From Butyriboletus loyo (Eukaryota > Basidiomycota > Agaricomycetes > Boletales > Boletaceae), in assembly GCA_038093515.1 (NCBI GenBank), contig JBBPSI010000005.1, forward strand, positions 369,334 through 433,333: a stretch of DNA of 64,000 nucleotides. The letters run 5' to 3'. Each line of letters opens with the position of its first letter. The stretch's first letter is position 1. The notes below the pieces were generated by a model. It was not told where the DNA came from, ran no database searches, and was given only the letters and a program-made list of their open reading frames with translations. The translations under genes were made by a program, and so were the position numbers. This document shows, piece by piece, positions 10,064 through 22,387 of this stretch.

Positions 10064-13000
10064 TTAACTGAAGGCCAGGGTACCTTGACCACGTTCCGGG
10101 TCACTCATCCTGTGCACTCGGACAGTGTTTCCAACTTGAATATTACCCATATCCTGGGGGGTGATCAGGATGTACTGTTTCTTGTCAGATGCATTCGCTG
10201 TGTCAATCTGCCCGCCGGTAAGATAAAAGAAGGGAGTGGCATAGCATCGAACGTACTATCATACGCATGCTGATGCGCCGGTTGACAGCATCCATGAAAA
10301 CGTCGAATTCATCTAAGGTTTTGTTAGATGACCGCAGGGGATAACCAAGGGTGCTTAGTTACCGAGACAACGTATTGGGCAACCAATGGAGTCCCATAAC
10401 GATAAAAGCAAACAGATAGTCGAGAATGACTTCTCGCCGCCACTAAGAGATCGAGGATCTTTCTCCCTCCCTTGGGTCAATGTCTGGTCATCGGTTTGAA
10501 CCTTGAGTTGTAGCGTCTGATTAACGTGGTCGAACAAAACTTTGCCGTAGTAACCACGCTCGGAGAGATGATACTGGAACACAAGTTTGCAACGGAGAGC
10601 AATGTGACGTCGGAATTCATGCCACCTATCCAGGCGAATCAAAAGAGAGTTCCTCAATGCCTGTACGATTAGTGAGTATGCGTTATCCGAATAAGAAGTC
10701 GAAAGTGGTTTTACGTGGTTGAGAGCAGAGAGGCTACGGATATCGCGTTCGGCATTGTCCAGATCGGCCTTTGCCTTGTTTACTTCGATGGTCATATCCT
10801 CAATGGTCGCACCATGTCTTAAAGAATCAAGTTGAGAGAAAACTATCATTCTAAATATGAAACTTACCGGCGCTCTCGCTCTTTCAGGGCCGCTTGAACT
10901 GAATCAAGTTGACGCTGTACCTCGGCCACTTTGCGGGGATTTTCGAATCTTTCGCAGTACTTCGCTGCGTGTTCCGACCAACTAGCAAACTCTTCCTGAA
11001 GAGTTTTCGCGACAGTGTCAATGGCAGTGACCTTTTTCCTCTCGGTTTCCAATTTTGTCTGATAGAATCCCTGATTCTTTTGCGCTTCCAGTCGATTCCC
11101 CACAGCCTCCTCGATTTTGGTCTGTACGGAAGCTGATCTTAAACTAGGCCATGCGGCAAATAATGAAGGGTACAAACCATAATTTCACCGCGGTGCTGTT
11201 CAAAGTGCTGAATCTGTTGTTTGATCCCGTTCATTTCCCTCAAAAGCGAGGCCTGCTGTTCATCAATAACAGCTTTCCGCTCTGCGAGATCGGCAAATTG
11301 TTTCAACACAGAGGCTTTCTCACCCTCGGCTTCCTGTAAGAGAGATAGGGAGTCAACACTAACACTATGGGTAGAGCGAATTAGTTACACACGTCTTTTG
11401 CACTCTGCAAGCCCGAAATTCCGGCTGGCATTTCTTCATTGGCCTCTTCTTGGAGTTGAGTATGTGATGTCTTTGCTGCTCGCAAATTCTCGTAGGCTTT
11501 TCGCTCCAACGGCTAAACAATACCGTTGTCGCGTTGCTGCGATAGTCATATCCAAAGACTTACAGAAAGGGTGTTGATCTCACGGCATACGTTGTCATAG
11601 ACTTGACGGTACTGGTTAATCTCAGCTTGGGTAACTTTGTATTCTGACTCGGCAACGTGTAGATGCTTCTCCCAATCACTAGAGGTACGGGGTGAGATAC
11701 ATAAGCGATGAACTGAAAAGCATACACTTACCGACGAGCCGTAGCCAGATCACTTGTCGTGAACAGCATGCGACGTGTATCATTGGCCTTTACCCTTGGC
11801 AGATTGATGGACGAGCCACCTCCCTCTCTAATCTCCCCACACGGTGAGTGGTAGACGGGATAAAGAACAAGCGGACACGTACGGGTATCTGGTCACCCGC
11901 ATGTGGTCAGCAGTCCACGCAACGCCGCCCCCGCCAAGGCTTTTAAGGATATCATCACCAACTTTCCGGTCTTCAGCAAGCACTGTCCTTTCAATATTTG
12001 CTGAATTGATCAGAACTCGAAGCACGTATGGGTCGGAAACCTATCCCAGCCAGAGATTACTACTATCATTATTTTATCCCAGGAGACAACCCACATCAAG
12101 AGCGCGCAAAACAGTGAGGACATCCCCACGCGGCTCACCAGCCTGATAGTCGAATAAGTCTTTTTCTGAGATGATAACGTTGACATGAAAACTGATAGAT
12201 AAATCAGCATCATGAGCGCAAGAGGCATAAACAAACAGAAGTACTTCTTTGTTTGGTCAAGAATTTTCTTCAGTTGCAATCGGTCTCTCGCATCCGTGCA
12301 CGCGAAAGACGTCATTAACTTTCCCAGCTGTGCCCTCAATAGCGGCGCCCACTTCTGGTCCTTGAGTTTCACATACAAGCCAAACGGCCCAATGGGGACG
12401 TCTCCATGCCACTGCATTCTGCTGATACTCTGCAAGACGCCCTTGATATCATGGCCATACGGAGCTAGAGTGTTCTTCTCTTGCTCTTTGCACTTGTTGA
12501 TCATGGTCTGACAGTCAGTGATTCGTTCTTGAACCTGCTGTCGCCTGCCCTCAGCAGCTTGACCTTTCGACCCGACCTCATCCTTCTCGGTAAGTTTATT
12601 GCGTTTCTGTTCGATAACATTTTTGTTTCGACGATCAGCTTCTGCAACAGCTTCTTTCGCGGCGTCGAGACGACGATTAATTTCATCGCGCTTCGCCTGC
12701 GTATGGGCCTCCAAGCGGCGAGTTTCCTCCGCGATTTTTTCATCATATTCCTTGATGGACCTGTTTAAGGCCGTCAGACTAGAATTCATCGCATTTTGGT
12801 CGCCCTAAGAAGAGACCGTCAGGAATAGTGCTTGAGACTACTAGATAACACCCACTCTAAAGTCGTTGAGCTTATTCTTATTGACTCGCATTTTCTCCTG
12901 AAGTTCATTACGCTGAGCATTGAGATGATCAATGTTCCCGAGTTTGGAGTGCTCTTTCTCGTAACGCTCGACTTCTTGGGAAGCAAGTTGGAACTGGGAC

Positions 13001-14568
13001 TAACGGAGAGGAATCGAGTTGCCTTATAGTGTAGCTTTGGGAATGGCGGACGTACATCTGCTGTTTGAAGTTCAGCCTCGATTCGCGGCAGACGGCGCTC
13101 GGCCTTGGCCAGATCCTCAAACTTTGCTTCCATCTCCTACATAATCAAAGTTGACAGCGTCACGATATTAGAAGGAGCAACAAGACTTGCCTCTTGTTTA
13201 GCAGCTACATGAGCCCATGCAAGCTCTTTCTTGAGCTCATCAGCTTTGAACCGCTGTTCACGGGCTTTAGACGCCTCTTGAAAGTGTGCGGTGGCTTCCT
13301 TGAACGCTGCACGAAGGTCTGGGAGGATCTGCTTCTTCTGATGAAGTAACTTCTTGGTCTGGTTGATGTTGTCTAGGCAAGTGTCATACTCTTCGCTAAG
13401 TTGGCTGAGTTGCGTCCCACGAAGGAAGAACTAATGGACGGTATGATAAACAACGTTGTCAGTATACCATGAAACAACGCGAACCTTGTACTTGTCAGAA
13501 GGGTGAGATGCATTCAAGAACTGCCGCGCAGCATCTATAAATACCAATGAATAGCCGGCAACACTTCTGATCGCCAAAATCTTGCCTTGAGTGAGAACAT
13601 TCATAGGATTATCAACCTGGATGTTCATATGGTCGCAGATAGCAGCTACTTCGTCTCTCTTGTTGGAGATAAGGGAACCGTCCTTGCTCATGATTCTCCA
13701 TGAAGAAGCACCATCCCGCGTGAAAGCACGTCGAATGACAATACTTTTCCCATACTCTTTGGGCTTGTAAGCTTCTTCACCCTGGTTCTTAAGCACGATA
13801 GTGACTTCCGCCTTACTGTGCAAGGGTGTTTGTGCAAGGGACAGAGGAAGGCAGAGTACAACTCACTTCTGACCCTCGCGAATAAAGGATTTGAGTCCAC
13901 TGCCGCGACCAGTAGAAATAGATTTGCCACCAAGAACGATCGTGATGGCAGATAAAACCGCACTCTTCCCACCTAATGGGTGCAAAAGTCAGCGACGCGC
14001 TAGAATACTTGAGGGCTAGTAAGCGCATATAGCTTACTTCCGTTATGCCCTTGAGCTGTATGTCAGTAATCGTTGTGCGACTGGTCTAATGAACGGTTCA
14101 CCAATAATGAAATTAACTTGAGCGCCGAATGTGAAGGTCAAGTGGGGATGGCACATGAACTGCTTCATCTCAACAGACTCGATGATACCATGTTCCGCAA
14201 TACTCTTGAGAAGACTGCGTCAGGTGTGTGCCAAGGACAGACGTGAACCTACGTACACCGATGGTACTGCGACGCTGCTCGAGCTTATGGCGAATAGCCT
14301 CGCCGTGGTCCTCCTCGAACCTCTTCTCTTCCTCTTCGTTTGGCTGTTCATCGTGGTGAAGGTCTTCCTCTTCATCCTCCTCATCACTATCATGTTTGTC
14401 GGCCTTGGTCTTCCCCTTGCCATTGATAACTGGCTTCCTTTCACGTCGCGGGGACGAGGCGGGAACCTGAACAAGTTCGTCGCTGTCCTCCGTTCTGGCA
14501 CGTTTGGACGCCTGGGATAATTCGGGCGCGTCGTCATCGCTGCCGACGGCGTTCTTTCGCTTTGCCAT
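10064..14568 (-). CDS. SMC6: Smc6, structural maintenance of chromosomes protein 6
   Basis: ATPase core of the Smc5/6 complex, which acts in recombinational repair and replication-fork stability and carries the Nse2 SUMO ligase. The N-terminus MAKRKNAVGSDDDAPELSQA is an acidic tail typical of Smc6. The Walker A region is spread over three exons and reads NFIIGHNGSGKSAVLSAI, followed by GGKSISTGRGSGLKSFIR. The Smc6 hallmark NIQVDNPMNVLTQDAARQF is present. Long coiled coils flank a hinge around 12200-12450 (IGPFGLYVKLKDQKWAPLLR). The C-terminal head has the ABC signature DPRSLSGGEKSFSTICLLLS and Walker B CLDEFDVFMDAVNRR, with the stop at 10064. The many introns include a 12-nt exon at 14038-14049. 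The DNPxxVLTQ block separates it from Smc5. Confidence 0.94.
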
Positions 14569-14774
14569 GGCGAGTGTCAGGGGAATGTGAGAGAGACGCA
14601 CGCGACGCGACGCGCCAATGAGCGTCAACAATGCCAAACGATCTATCCACGTGATATGAGCCGAACTCCGATCCGAAGGAATCACAGTGGGTGGTCGTCA
14701 CTGTCGGGCGTGACGATGAGCTTGAGCCTGGTTTATTTTGATCTGTCGCACAGTTGAACGTAACAAATCTTTTG

Positions 14775-14993
14775 TTAGATACTCAGTGGATTAACTGTGC
14801 TAGCCGAAATTGCTTCCGTATTGTCTGTCACACGGTAACCAGCTCCACTTTGGACCAGTCGACGGTCGACCGCCTCTATCTTCTTTTTCGCTGTTCGTTG
14901 CCTGTCATTTTGTTCTGAGCCGTCCTCCGGCTTAGAATCGACATTCGTTGCCTCCCAGTTAACGAGGCTTCCATTCCCTTGATACCAATCCAT
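14775..14993 (-). CDS. Small hydrophilic ORF upstream of SMC6
   Basis: An uninterrupted 72-codon frame starts MDWYQGNGSLVNWEATNVDS in a good initiation context (purine at -3, G at +4) and ends at 14775. The product is highly charged (RQRTAKKKIEAVDRR) with no recognisable domain or signal peptide. It lies between the SMC6 start and the divergent membrane-protein gene. It may be a small orphan gene, an exon of something larger, or chance; no intron or homology supports it. Confidence 0.25.
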   Translation of the reverse strand: MDWYQGNGSLVNWEATNVDSKPEDGSEQNDRQRTAKKKIEAVDRRLVQSGAGYRVTDNTEAISASTVNPLSI

Positions 14994-15208
14994 CCTCGTC
15001 AGGAATTTAGGAAATACTACGGTTATTCAGATACCCTTCTGGTCTAGCAGTGTTCGAAATCCAGCAGAGCCGGATCCGAGCAGCAGCTAAGCTACAATAT
15101 GTATGTCGACTAGCACTTCATTCCGAGTCACAGACTCGTTTACCTCACCTCCCAAGGTACGATAGAGGAAAGCCCCAATCTGGCCCCAGAATTGTCGGTT
15201 CTGATCTT

Positions 15209-16142
15209 ATGGCTGGCGGTATGTTCCCCGCAATTCCCTTGGCGGCACCCCGACCTGGATATCCTGCACCTGTCGCCAACCTTAAAATCTCAAGTCCTTC
15301 GCCCTCGGTCTCTCCTTTCGGCCAGTCACTGGAACCACCGCAGATCGGGCAGGTCCCTCAGGCGCTTCGCACCGCCCGCCTTCAGGCGGACATGGGCACT
15401 CCTCGTATGCCCCCGCCAACTTACCAGACAGCTGCTCCTAGACCATCTGTACCGAGCGCGCCTCACCCACTTCAACCGCCGATGACCCCCATTACGCCAG
15501 TTTTCGCTCGTCCTTCAAAGTCCCCAGCTCCGCCGGACGTTAAATTCTTAGAACCCATAATACGTGGCAACTCCGAGGACAATTTGTTGCCAAAACGTGG
15601 GCAACGTGGCGATGATTTCTGGAGGAGATTCAGTATGGTTGCCAAAGAAGAAGAGAAGCCGAGGTAGGAAAACCTTGTGGTTGTGAGGCTGTCATAGTTA
15701 ATACATCCCCTAGCTCTTGGTTGATCAAGACACAGAATGGGACTAGCCGCTTATCGCGCTGGGTCTGGGTGGTTGGCATGTTACTACTTGTCGTGGGTGC
15801 TCTCCAAACAGCCTACTGCTGGATTTCTAACCTTTTTCTTTTTTCCAGTGCATTGGAATCGGAGTCGGACTCTGGTATTATATCTCACATACCAGTATCA
15901 CTCATCAGGTGCCCACTGCTGTTGGGGGCAGCGCGAATGAAACCGCTGGTCCCAGTTCTCCGATAGCAGGAGGTCATGCGTCTTCCTCGTCTCCTCTGGT
16001 TACCCCCACCTTCACCCTGGCGCGCCGTAACACGATACCGGATCCTACACCAACGCCGTTTACAATTATCCATGGGTCTGAAGTCGCTGTAAAAGCAAAC
16101 GTTTCAAGGCACAACAAGAGACATTGGCTTCACAACCTCTGA
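15209..16142 (+). CDS. Single-pass membrane protein, fungal orphan
   Basis: Three exons (15209-15663, 15714-15792, 15849-16142) give 275 residues. The first 150 residues are rich in Pro, Ser and Ala (MAGGMFPAIPLAAPRPGYP, QPPMTPITPVFARPSKSPAP) and end with a basic/acidic patch before one transmembrane helix, WVWVVGMLLLVCIGIGVGLW, built across the second intron. The C-terminal ~85 residues are Ser/Thr-rich with possible glycosylation sites. By the positive-inside rule (KTQNGTSRLSRW precedes the helix) the proline-rich part would be cytoplasmic. The same frame is open further upstream to about 15050 behind an acceptor-like site, so an additional 5' exon is possible. I do not recognise a family; function unknown. 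Confidence 0.65.
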
Positions 16143-16809
16143 TATCCCGATTATTTGAAAAGACTCGTAGGCACCTCGCGGTTCTCTCTCCTACCATCAC
16201 TGCATACAACACTGCGTTTTTTTTTTCGGGATTCATCGGGTCCAATCTGACACTCCGACTTCTTTGGAACGATGTCTACCTAGACAAGTGTCCTGTCCTT
16301 TCGTTTAATCATCATCACGTTAGTTAGGTCTGTGTTTATCCCATACTTGATTGAGGCCTTACTTGGTTACATCGTCGTCTATATCCTTGGAATTTTCAAG
16401 CCCTGTTCACCCCTGTCCCCACTTTGTTTCTGTTGGTCTTTGGATCCACTGGCACCTTTACCCTTGCCCTTGGGTCCTGCATAGTACGGCACCGATCCTG
16501 ATTTAAATTTGAGTCCTTCAAACATCATCTGTCAGTGTTTATGTGTCCGTTTTTGCTAGCAGCTTTCATTTCACTAGGCAATGACCAGCCGCCCCACACG
16601 TATTCATAGACCAAATCCAAATCCAAATCCAACGCCAAGAAGAAGCTCTAGTACGAACTTCATTAGCAGTGTGATATACGACTAAAGCGTTTGTAGGGTA
16701 CTGGTTCTAACAAAAACGTGTGACCATGTCTTGTGCGTGCAGGTAGTGAATGAGCATCAGCAGTGTGACGAAAAGATGATCGAAAACAAAGTATAGGTAA
16801 CATCATGCA
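16143..16809. other. Convergent intergenic region, no gene seen
   Basis: The stretch lies between the 3' ends of the membrane-protein gene and ULP2 and should hold both 3'UTRs. It contains a short direct repeat of aaatcc units near 16614-16632 and T-rich runs near 16210. No conserved open frame or RNA gene is visible. Confidence 0.5.
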
Positions 16810-19800
16810 TTATCCACGGAGCCTCCTGGCGGGTTGTTTCTGTCTAGAACCTGAGGTTGCTTTGGCGCTTGGGACGTCCTCCACGATGTCCACTTCGCCT
16901 TCAGAAGATAATGCCTCTACTTCCAGCGCATCCCCACTTCTTCGCCTGCTCGCCTCTCCCTCTCGAACGGTCTTCTCATCCTTCCATTCCTCTGAAAGTT
17001 GCATGACCCGGGATTTCAGATTGTCCCGGAACTGTGGAATTTCGTGGTCCTGCCACATCGTCTTGCGTTCAGGGCTTGGCATGGTACCTCTTGTCTGTCA
17101 ATGGAGTTGTAATGTCACCTGGCGTAATTGGCGCGAATATCACGTACGGAGAGAATTTTCCCCAAGAATTCCGACGGGGCGTTCATGGAAACTTTCACGA
17201 AGTGAAGGAGGTATATTCCGCAATCCCAGGTATTTGGTTGAACGGGGACCTGCACACAGATGAAATGTCATGTGTCCAAGTGAGGGCGGAAGATAGTATA
17301 CCTGGACTTGTTTGCCGACTGCATCACGCACTTCGTCAAAATTACGTTTGTCCTGCGCCTCTAACTTGAGGTATTGTCTGAGGACTTTGATGGCTTGAGG
17401 ATGTCGAGTACCAAGGGAATCAAGCGTAAAGATGTAGGTCCTAAATCAGTGAGAATGCTGATTTCAGCCTCCTAGAGAGCAACATACTGGGGAGGCAAAT
17501 CCCCGGACGAAGACTGCGTTACTGCCAGCATATCGTCCACTTCAGCTTCTTGTTGTTGATCCTCACCACTGTCTTCGTTGTCCACGATAACATCCGGCTT
17601 CACGCCTCCCAGATTTGGCATGGATCCATAAAACTGGTCAACCGGTATACCTGATGATGGCCTTGACGTTGAAGGTTCCAGTGCGCCAGGGATCTCACAT
17701 GTCGGATTCTGAACAGCGCCGGTGACAGAGATGTCCACGTCGACGTCCATGTTATCCGAGGGTGGATATGTCAAATCTGGGGATAAACCCCGAATTGGTG
17801 TCTCGGAGGACGCAGCGGAAACCGACTCCGACATAGAACAGGACTTGTCAGAGATCGTGATGGCGACGTCGTAAGACTCTTCGTTTCCGATCGTGCTAGG
17901 TGTCGTGCATGCAGCGTCCATAGGAGATGTATCAGCTTCAGGCTCTCCTTTGATGGCCTGTGCAGTGGGGCTCGATCGGACCAGCGATCCTTCCGTAAGC
18001 GCGAGTTCAGAAATAACTGCAGTCTCTACATTAGCTTCAGCACGTTCCTGTTTTTGCTTTCGTTTCCGTGTCATTCGTCCATTAGAAAGCTGAGAAAGTG
18101 GAAGAGGTGGCTCTAGGGTACGTCCAGGTTCATATATGATAGCGAGGTACCAATGGGTACTAGAAGTAGCATGAGTGAACAGCGTGCAACTTCAGGCAAG
18201 GGAAGTACTTCTCGTTGATGGGAACGATGATATATCTCTTCGCGAACAAATCAACTTTGGAGGTCCACTTACGCACACTTTTATATCCATCATCTGAGCT
18301 ACGAATAGGACAAGCTGTGAGGATATGTGGCAAGCTACATGAAGAGCTTCAACAAACTTCTTTCTGTTGTTAAGTTTCTTGTAGAAGAAGGAGCTGAAGA
18401 CGTGAATTTGGTCCGCGAGCACTGGGTCCTTCCCACGAAGGTCATTGAGCCAAAGCCTAGGAATTTCAAGATACGGTAACTTTCGGTTAGTGGAAAGAAC
18501 TTACTTGAGACCGAACTCGATGAGGGTATCATTGAGGTATTCTTCAGGTTGTAGCCTCCTGAGATCACTCTGCATGATACTGAGCGCTCCGGTACCAGAT
18601 GGAGGATACATTAGAACACTAGAAAATGATATTGAGACAGATTGTTACATAGCACACATAGAACTTACACTTCATCGGGTTCTAAATGAGCCGGTGGTGG
18701 AGGTGGGGGCGAAGTCCTCGAAGACCGGATTGTGGACTTTACAGAGCGATGATGAGCCGCAGATGGACCGTTGGAAGGTTTTCTGACACAAAGGTCAGGA
18801 AATATTTGGAATTGATATATATGTCTTACGACTTGAGACCGGACGTCCGCGTCTTAACGGAGGTTGAGGAATCAGGCGTAACTGACCGGGCCAATACTAA
18901 CGGCTCGTCTACAATGCTTTCACTGCGATCTCCCTTTCTGGACTCTGTTTGTTCAAACATCGCAGCACATCGGGATGCATACTCCCAGATGCTCCTACCC
19001 TTGGATGGCCTAAGAGAATTTATGATCATACTTTAACGCAAGACAACATTTTCGCTAACCCGATGATTTCAACAGCAGAGTTTGAAAATGCCTTTCTGAT
19101 GCCTGTGACAAATATCTGGTAGTTCGTGAGGGAGAAATCTCGATCTTCCGTAGTCGAGAAAAGGAACCCCAAAAGTTCCTTGCCGCGGTCCCCGCCTGTA
19201 ACATACAGGCAAGACACATAAGTAAGGCAGTGAGAAACCTGACTCGGTGCCTACATACCTCCCTTGAATCCCTTGTATCTGCGTTCAACTTTTTTCCATT
19301 TGTCACCCTGTGTAGTAACAAATTGAACCACGACATTGTCTCTCAATGGTTGGGATGAGTCATTTACGATCTAGCAGGATTATCACCACTGAGAAAGTGA
19401 AGCGGAGAAAGTGAAGAACATATTACCATCACTGAACAGACATCTCTATCGAGCTTGAAGTCTATCTTGTCTGGAGGTGACTGACCACAGATTATTCTTA
19501 TTTGTTGCTGGGCAACTTCGTATACTAGTTTAAGAGGTGCGGACTCGGAATGTTGGAAAAGGTGATGACCTAAACACCAGGCCTCCAGTGGCAGAGTTTG
19601 GGTCTTCTCACGTGGAGAGTTCAGGAAATTAGTTGCGACGTGATCATACACGCCTGTGCTTTTTCGATTGGCAGGTTCACCCTAGCAGGAACGCCTTGAG
19701 AAACGAATGTTCGTATTTCCGTTACCTTGCGCTTACCTCGACCTTCCTCTTCATCCTACCAATAACCGTTCCGGTTGTCAAGTCGACGGAACTCACCCCC

Positions 19801-20712
19801 TTCTCGATGGGGTGCCGTACGGCTGCCGGTGTGTGGGTAGGTGTACTCTCGAAGATCTTCCTACATTTCAGCACGATGTCTCTGGGCACTCCGAGTGATT
19901 CCCTGGCATTATACGGCTGACCCATAGATGGAGTGGGTGTGAACTCGTCGATGTCTTCCCCCTCTTCCGAACCTTCCACAACAAGCTCGAACGATTCTTG
20001 AGCGAGACCCTTGCCTTTATATAAACTGCAGTCTTTGGGATGAACTTCAAAGGGATGTTCGGCTTTCCGTCTTAAAGGTGGCATGCCTAATGGATCTGGA
20101 GACGACGATTTGGCATGACGAGAGACACGTTCACCGAGGTCGTCAGAGATAGCTCCAAGACGGATAGTTTCGGCGTCGTTTAGGATAGGATTCATGCGAT
20201 TGTTGGCCGTGCGAGGCGGTTCGATCACTTGAATGTCGGGTTCAGAAGCGTTGTCACGAGAAGCAGGTCCCTTAGCATACGAGGTCGATGCACCGATGAA
20301 CGTTACAGCTGAGGAGCTGATCGCATCAAGTTTTTGGCGCTTCCGCTCACGGGGGTCACCAGGATAACTGTACCGGTCGGGAGGCTTCGCCAGGATGGTC
20401 TGGCCTACGTTGGGGTTGCCTGGGGGGCGAGTTTTGGAATGGAGATTGTTCGTAATCCGAGTGTACGGATTATCATGAGGACGCAGAGGACGTCGTTCGG
20501 GATGCTAGTAAGCAGAAGTAAGATGGTGTGTGGTGGATCACGATTGAAAGCTGTTTCTCACTGTATCGGCAGCTGGGATTGATATCAACGTTGGCGGGTC
20601 TTTCCAGGGACGTCTGCAAGAACTGAAAGGATGGATGAAAACGAGATACGAACCACTTACCCCGAGGTGCTAGAGGCATCCCTATGGTTGATTGGGCCAT
20701 GAATTGACTCAT
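16810..20712 (-). CDS. ULP2: Ulp2/SENP6-7-type SUMO protease (C48 peptidase)
   Basis: Nuclear cysteine protease that removes and trims SUMO chains. Read on the minus strand, the start MSQFMAQSTIGMPLAPRG at 20712 leads into a long, poorly conserved basic/Ser-rich N-terminal half. The catalytic domain begins with DLRRLQPEEYLNDTLIEFGL and contains FSSFFYKKLN and the Ulp2 block VRKWTSKVDLFAKRYIIVPI. The active-site histidine is in NENTHWYLAIIYEP, formed by splicing. An acidic Ser/Asp-rich insertion of about 200 residues (17470-18100) then splits the domain, as in Ulp2 and SENP6/7. The aspartate is in FTLDSLGTRHPQAIKVLRQY and the nucleophile in PNTWDCGIYLLHFVKV, so the His/Asp/Cys triad is complete. 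The tail after the domain is charged and ends RQKQPARRLRG. The exact borders of several N-terminal introns are less certain. Confidence 0.9.
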
Positions 20713-20953
20713 GCACCATCGTGGATTTACTCCTGTCAGGACCGGGCCCTGTCATGGAGCGCGTTGATCGTGTCAGAAGATGAGTCGAAATCGAGTCGTT
20801 GTGCGTTGTGCAGTAGGGGTTACAGCTAAACCTGTAACGTTGATGGCATGCGGCCAAGTTGATTTGCCGCACATAATGTCTGCAACCAACAAGACAACAT
20901 TCGTCCTCTCTACCTCCTACTGTACAAACGTCGTTGGGAAAGTCACAAACACG

Positions 20954-22387
20954 CTAGTACTCTCCGAGCAGCTTCAGCAGGCGATAGAAATCCGCAACCA
21001 AGTACAAACTCCCCGTGAGGACAACCAGATTCTCTTCCGTGTGAGCCTGTCCAGCCTCTGTCCACTCGAACGCACTCTGCAGCTGACAGTCCGCAGGAAG
21101 ATCGTCTGGTGCAGTCCACACATCTTCATCTCCGAGTTGAACTATCTGCCCGAGTGTGTCTCGTATTTCCAATGGTGGGACGCAAGTCACCCACGGCATA
21201 CCCTCTGGGGGTGTAAATCGCAAGGCCGCAACTCTCACTTTGGTCATGGAGTCACGCGACAAAAATATTGGAGACAACGTGTCGAAAGGTGTTTTCGGTG
21301 GTGAATGAGAGAGTGCAATGATGTATGCTATACGCAATTTCGACCCTGGCTTGAGTTGGGCGACAAGCTCGGAGATATAAGAGGCGAGAATTTCCGCGGA
21401 AGCGGCATTGTGAGCTCCGTCCACCAAAACGACGGACGGATCAAGAGTCGAGCCAACCGTCACAGGACGTGGTAACGTGTGGAAGGTGAGTCTACCAGGC
21501 CAAGTAACACCCTCTATCCCTGCACGAACAGATTCGGTTGTGATTCGGTGGGAAAGGGGGGACGCGTGTGTCAGCAAGGTAGAGATGACAGTCAAGGAGA
21601 GTGACAGGTTATCGAGTTGATGAGTGCCGTGCAATGGAAGTTTGGCGTGAATCGGTGAAGTAAATGGGGTAGAATAAAACTCGATGGACTGTCCCGGAGG
21701 GGAGATAAAGGGTCGTTCTAAAGGAGAGAAATGGTATCGCTCGCCCAGGTGCCATGGATGGACAGGCGTGCTGACGATGAAATGGCCACGTATCTCTGGG
21801 CTCTCGACGACGCGTCTGGCGGAGACTTTGACGATTGGGTGTCTTTGTGCGCCGAGGACGAAAGGCTTTCCAGGCCTTGCGATTCCGGTTTTGTGTTCCG
21901 CGATGGACTCGACTGTATCTCCGATAAATCTTTGATGGTCCAGGTCGACCGCTGTGAGAACGGACACCAGAATGCAGTCGTCTGGAATGACATTCGTTGC
22001 GTCGTGTCGACCACCCATACCGACCTCGATCACTACTATATCGAGCTTGGCAGCTTCAAATATCTGAAGCGCCGTGAGGGTCAACAGCTCAAAGGGGGTG
22101 GCAGCGGTATTGAGGTGCTGATCTGCAGCGATGATGAGACTGCGCGCGTGGTCGTAGACGGATGATGAGACGGGCTCGCCATTGACGAGGACGGCGTCAC
22201 GAACAGAGACGAGGTGTGGGCTGTTGAACCTGCCGACAGAGAGTCCAGAAGCGTGTAGAATGGAAGCAACGATGCTCGTGACACTCCCCTTGCCGTTTGT
22301 CCCTGCAACGTGCACCGTTGGTCTCCTGAATGGCTCCAGGTACGCTGCAAGTCTTCTGATCCGTTCCAGACCAAGCTGAATGGACAT
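20954..22387 (-). CDS. FOL3: Dihydrofolate synthase / folylpolyglutamate synthase family
   Basis: ATP-dependent Mur-ligase-type enzyme that adds glutamate to dihydropteroate, the step before dihydrofolate reductase. One uninterrupted frame of 477 codons, rare in this intron-rich window. It shows the P-loop HVAGTNGKGSVTSIVASIL, the family block FNSPHLVSVRDAVLVNG, the glycine-rich VIEVGMGGRHDATNVI, SVLTAVDLDHQRFIGDTVES with EHKTGIARPGKPFVLG, and the C-terminal-domain motif VLVDGAHNAASAEILASYIS. The short N-terminus (MSIQLGLERIRRLAAYLEP) resembles yeast Fol3 rather than the longer Met7 polyglutamylase, so Fol3 is preferred; substrate choice cannot be proven from sequence. Divergent from the MYND gene, 164 bp between starts. 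Confidence 0.9.
   Translation of the reverse strand: MSIQLGLERIRRLAAYLEPFRRPTVHVAGTNGKGSVTSIVASILHASGLSVGRFNSPHLVSVRDAVLVNGEPVSSSVYDHARSLIIAADQHLNTAATPFELLTLTALQIFEAAKLDIVVIEVGMGGRHDATNVIPDDCILVSVLTAVDLDHQRFIGDTVESIAEHKTGIARPGKPFVLGAQRHPIVKVSARRVVESPEIRGHFIVSTPVHPWHLGERYHFSPLERPFISPPGQSIEFYSTPFTSPIHAKLPLHGTHQLDNLSLSLTVISTLLTHASPLSHRITTESVRAGIEGVTWPGRLTFHTLPRPVTVGSTLDPSVVLVDGAHNAASAEILASYISELVAQLKPGSKLRIAYIIALSHSPPKTPFDTLSPIFLSRDSMTKVRVAALRFTPPEGMPWVTCVPPLEIRDTLGQIVQLGDEDVWTAPDDLPADCQLQSAFEWTEAGQAHTEENLVVLTGSLYLVADFYRLLKLLGEY

Noticed and set aside
20780..21304. 174-codon plus-strand frame
   Set aside because: Antisense to the intact FOL3 frame; no recognisable features.
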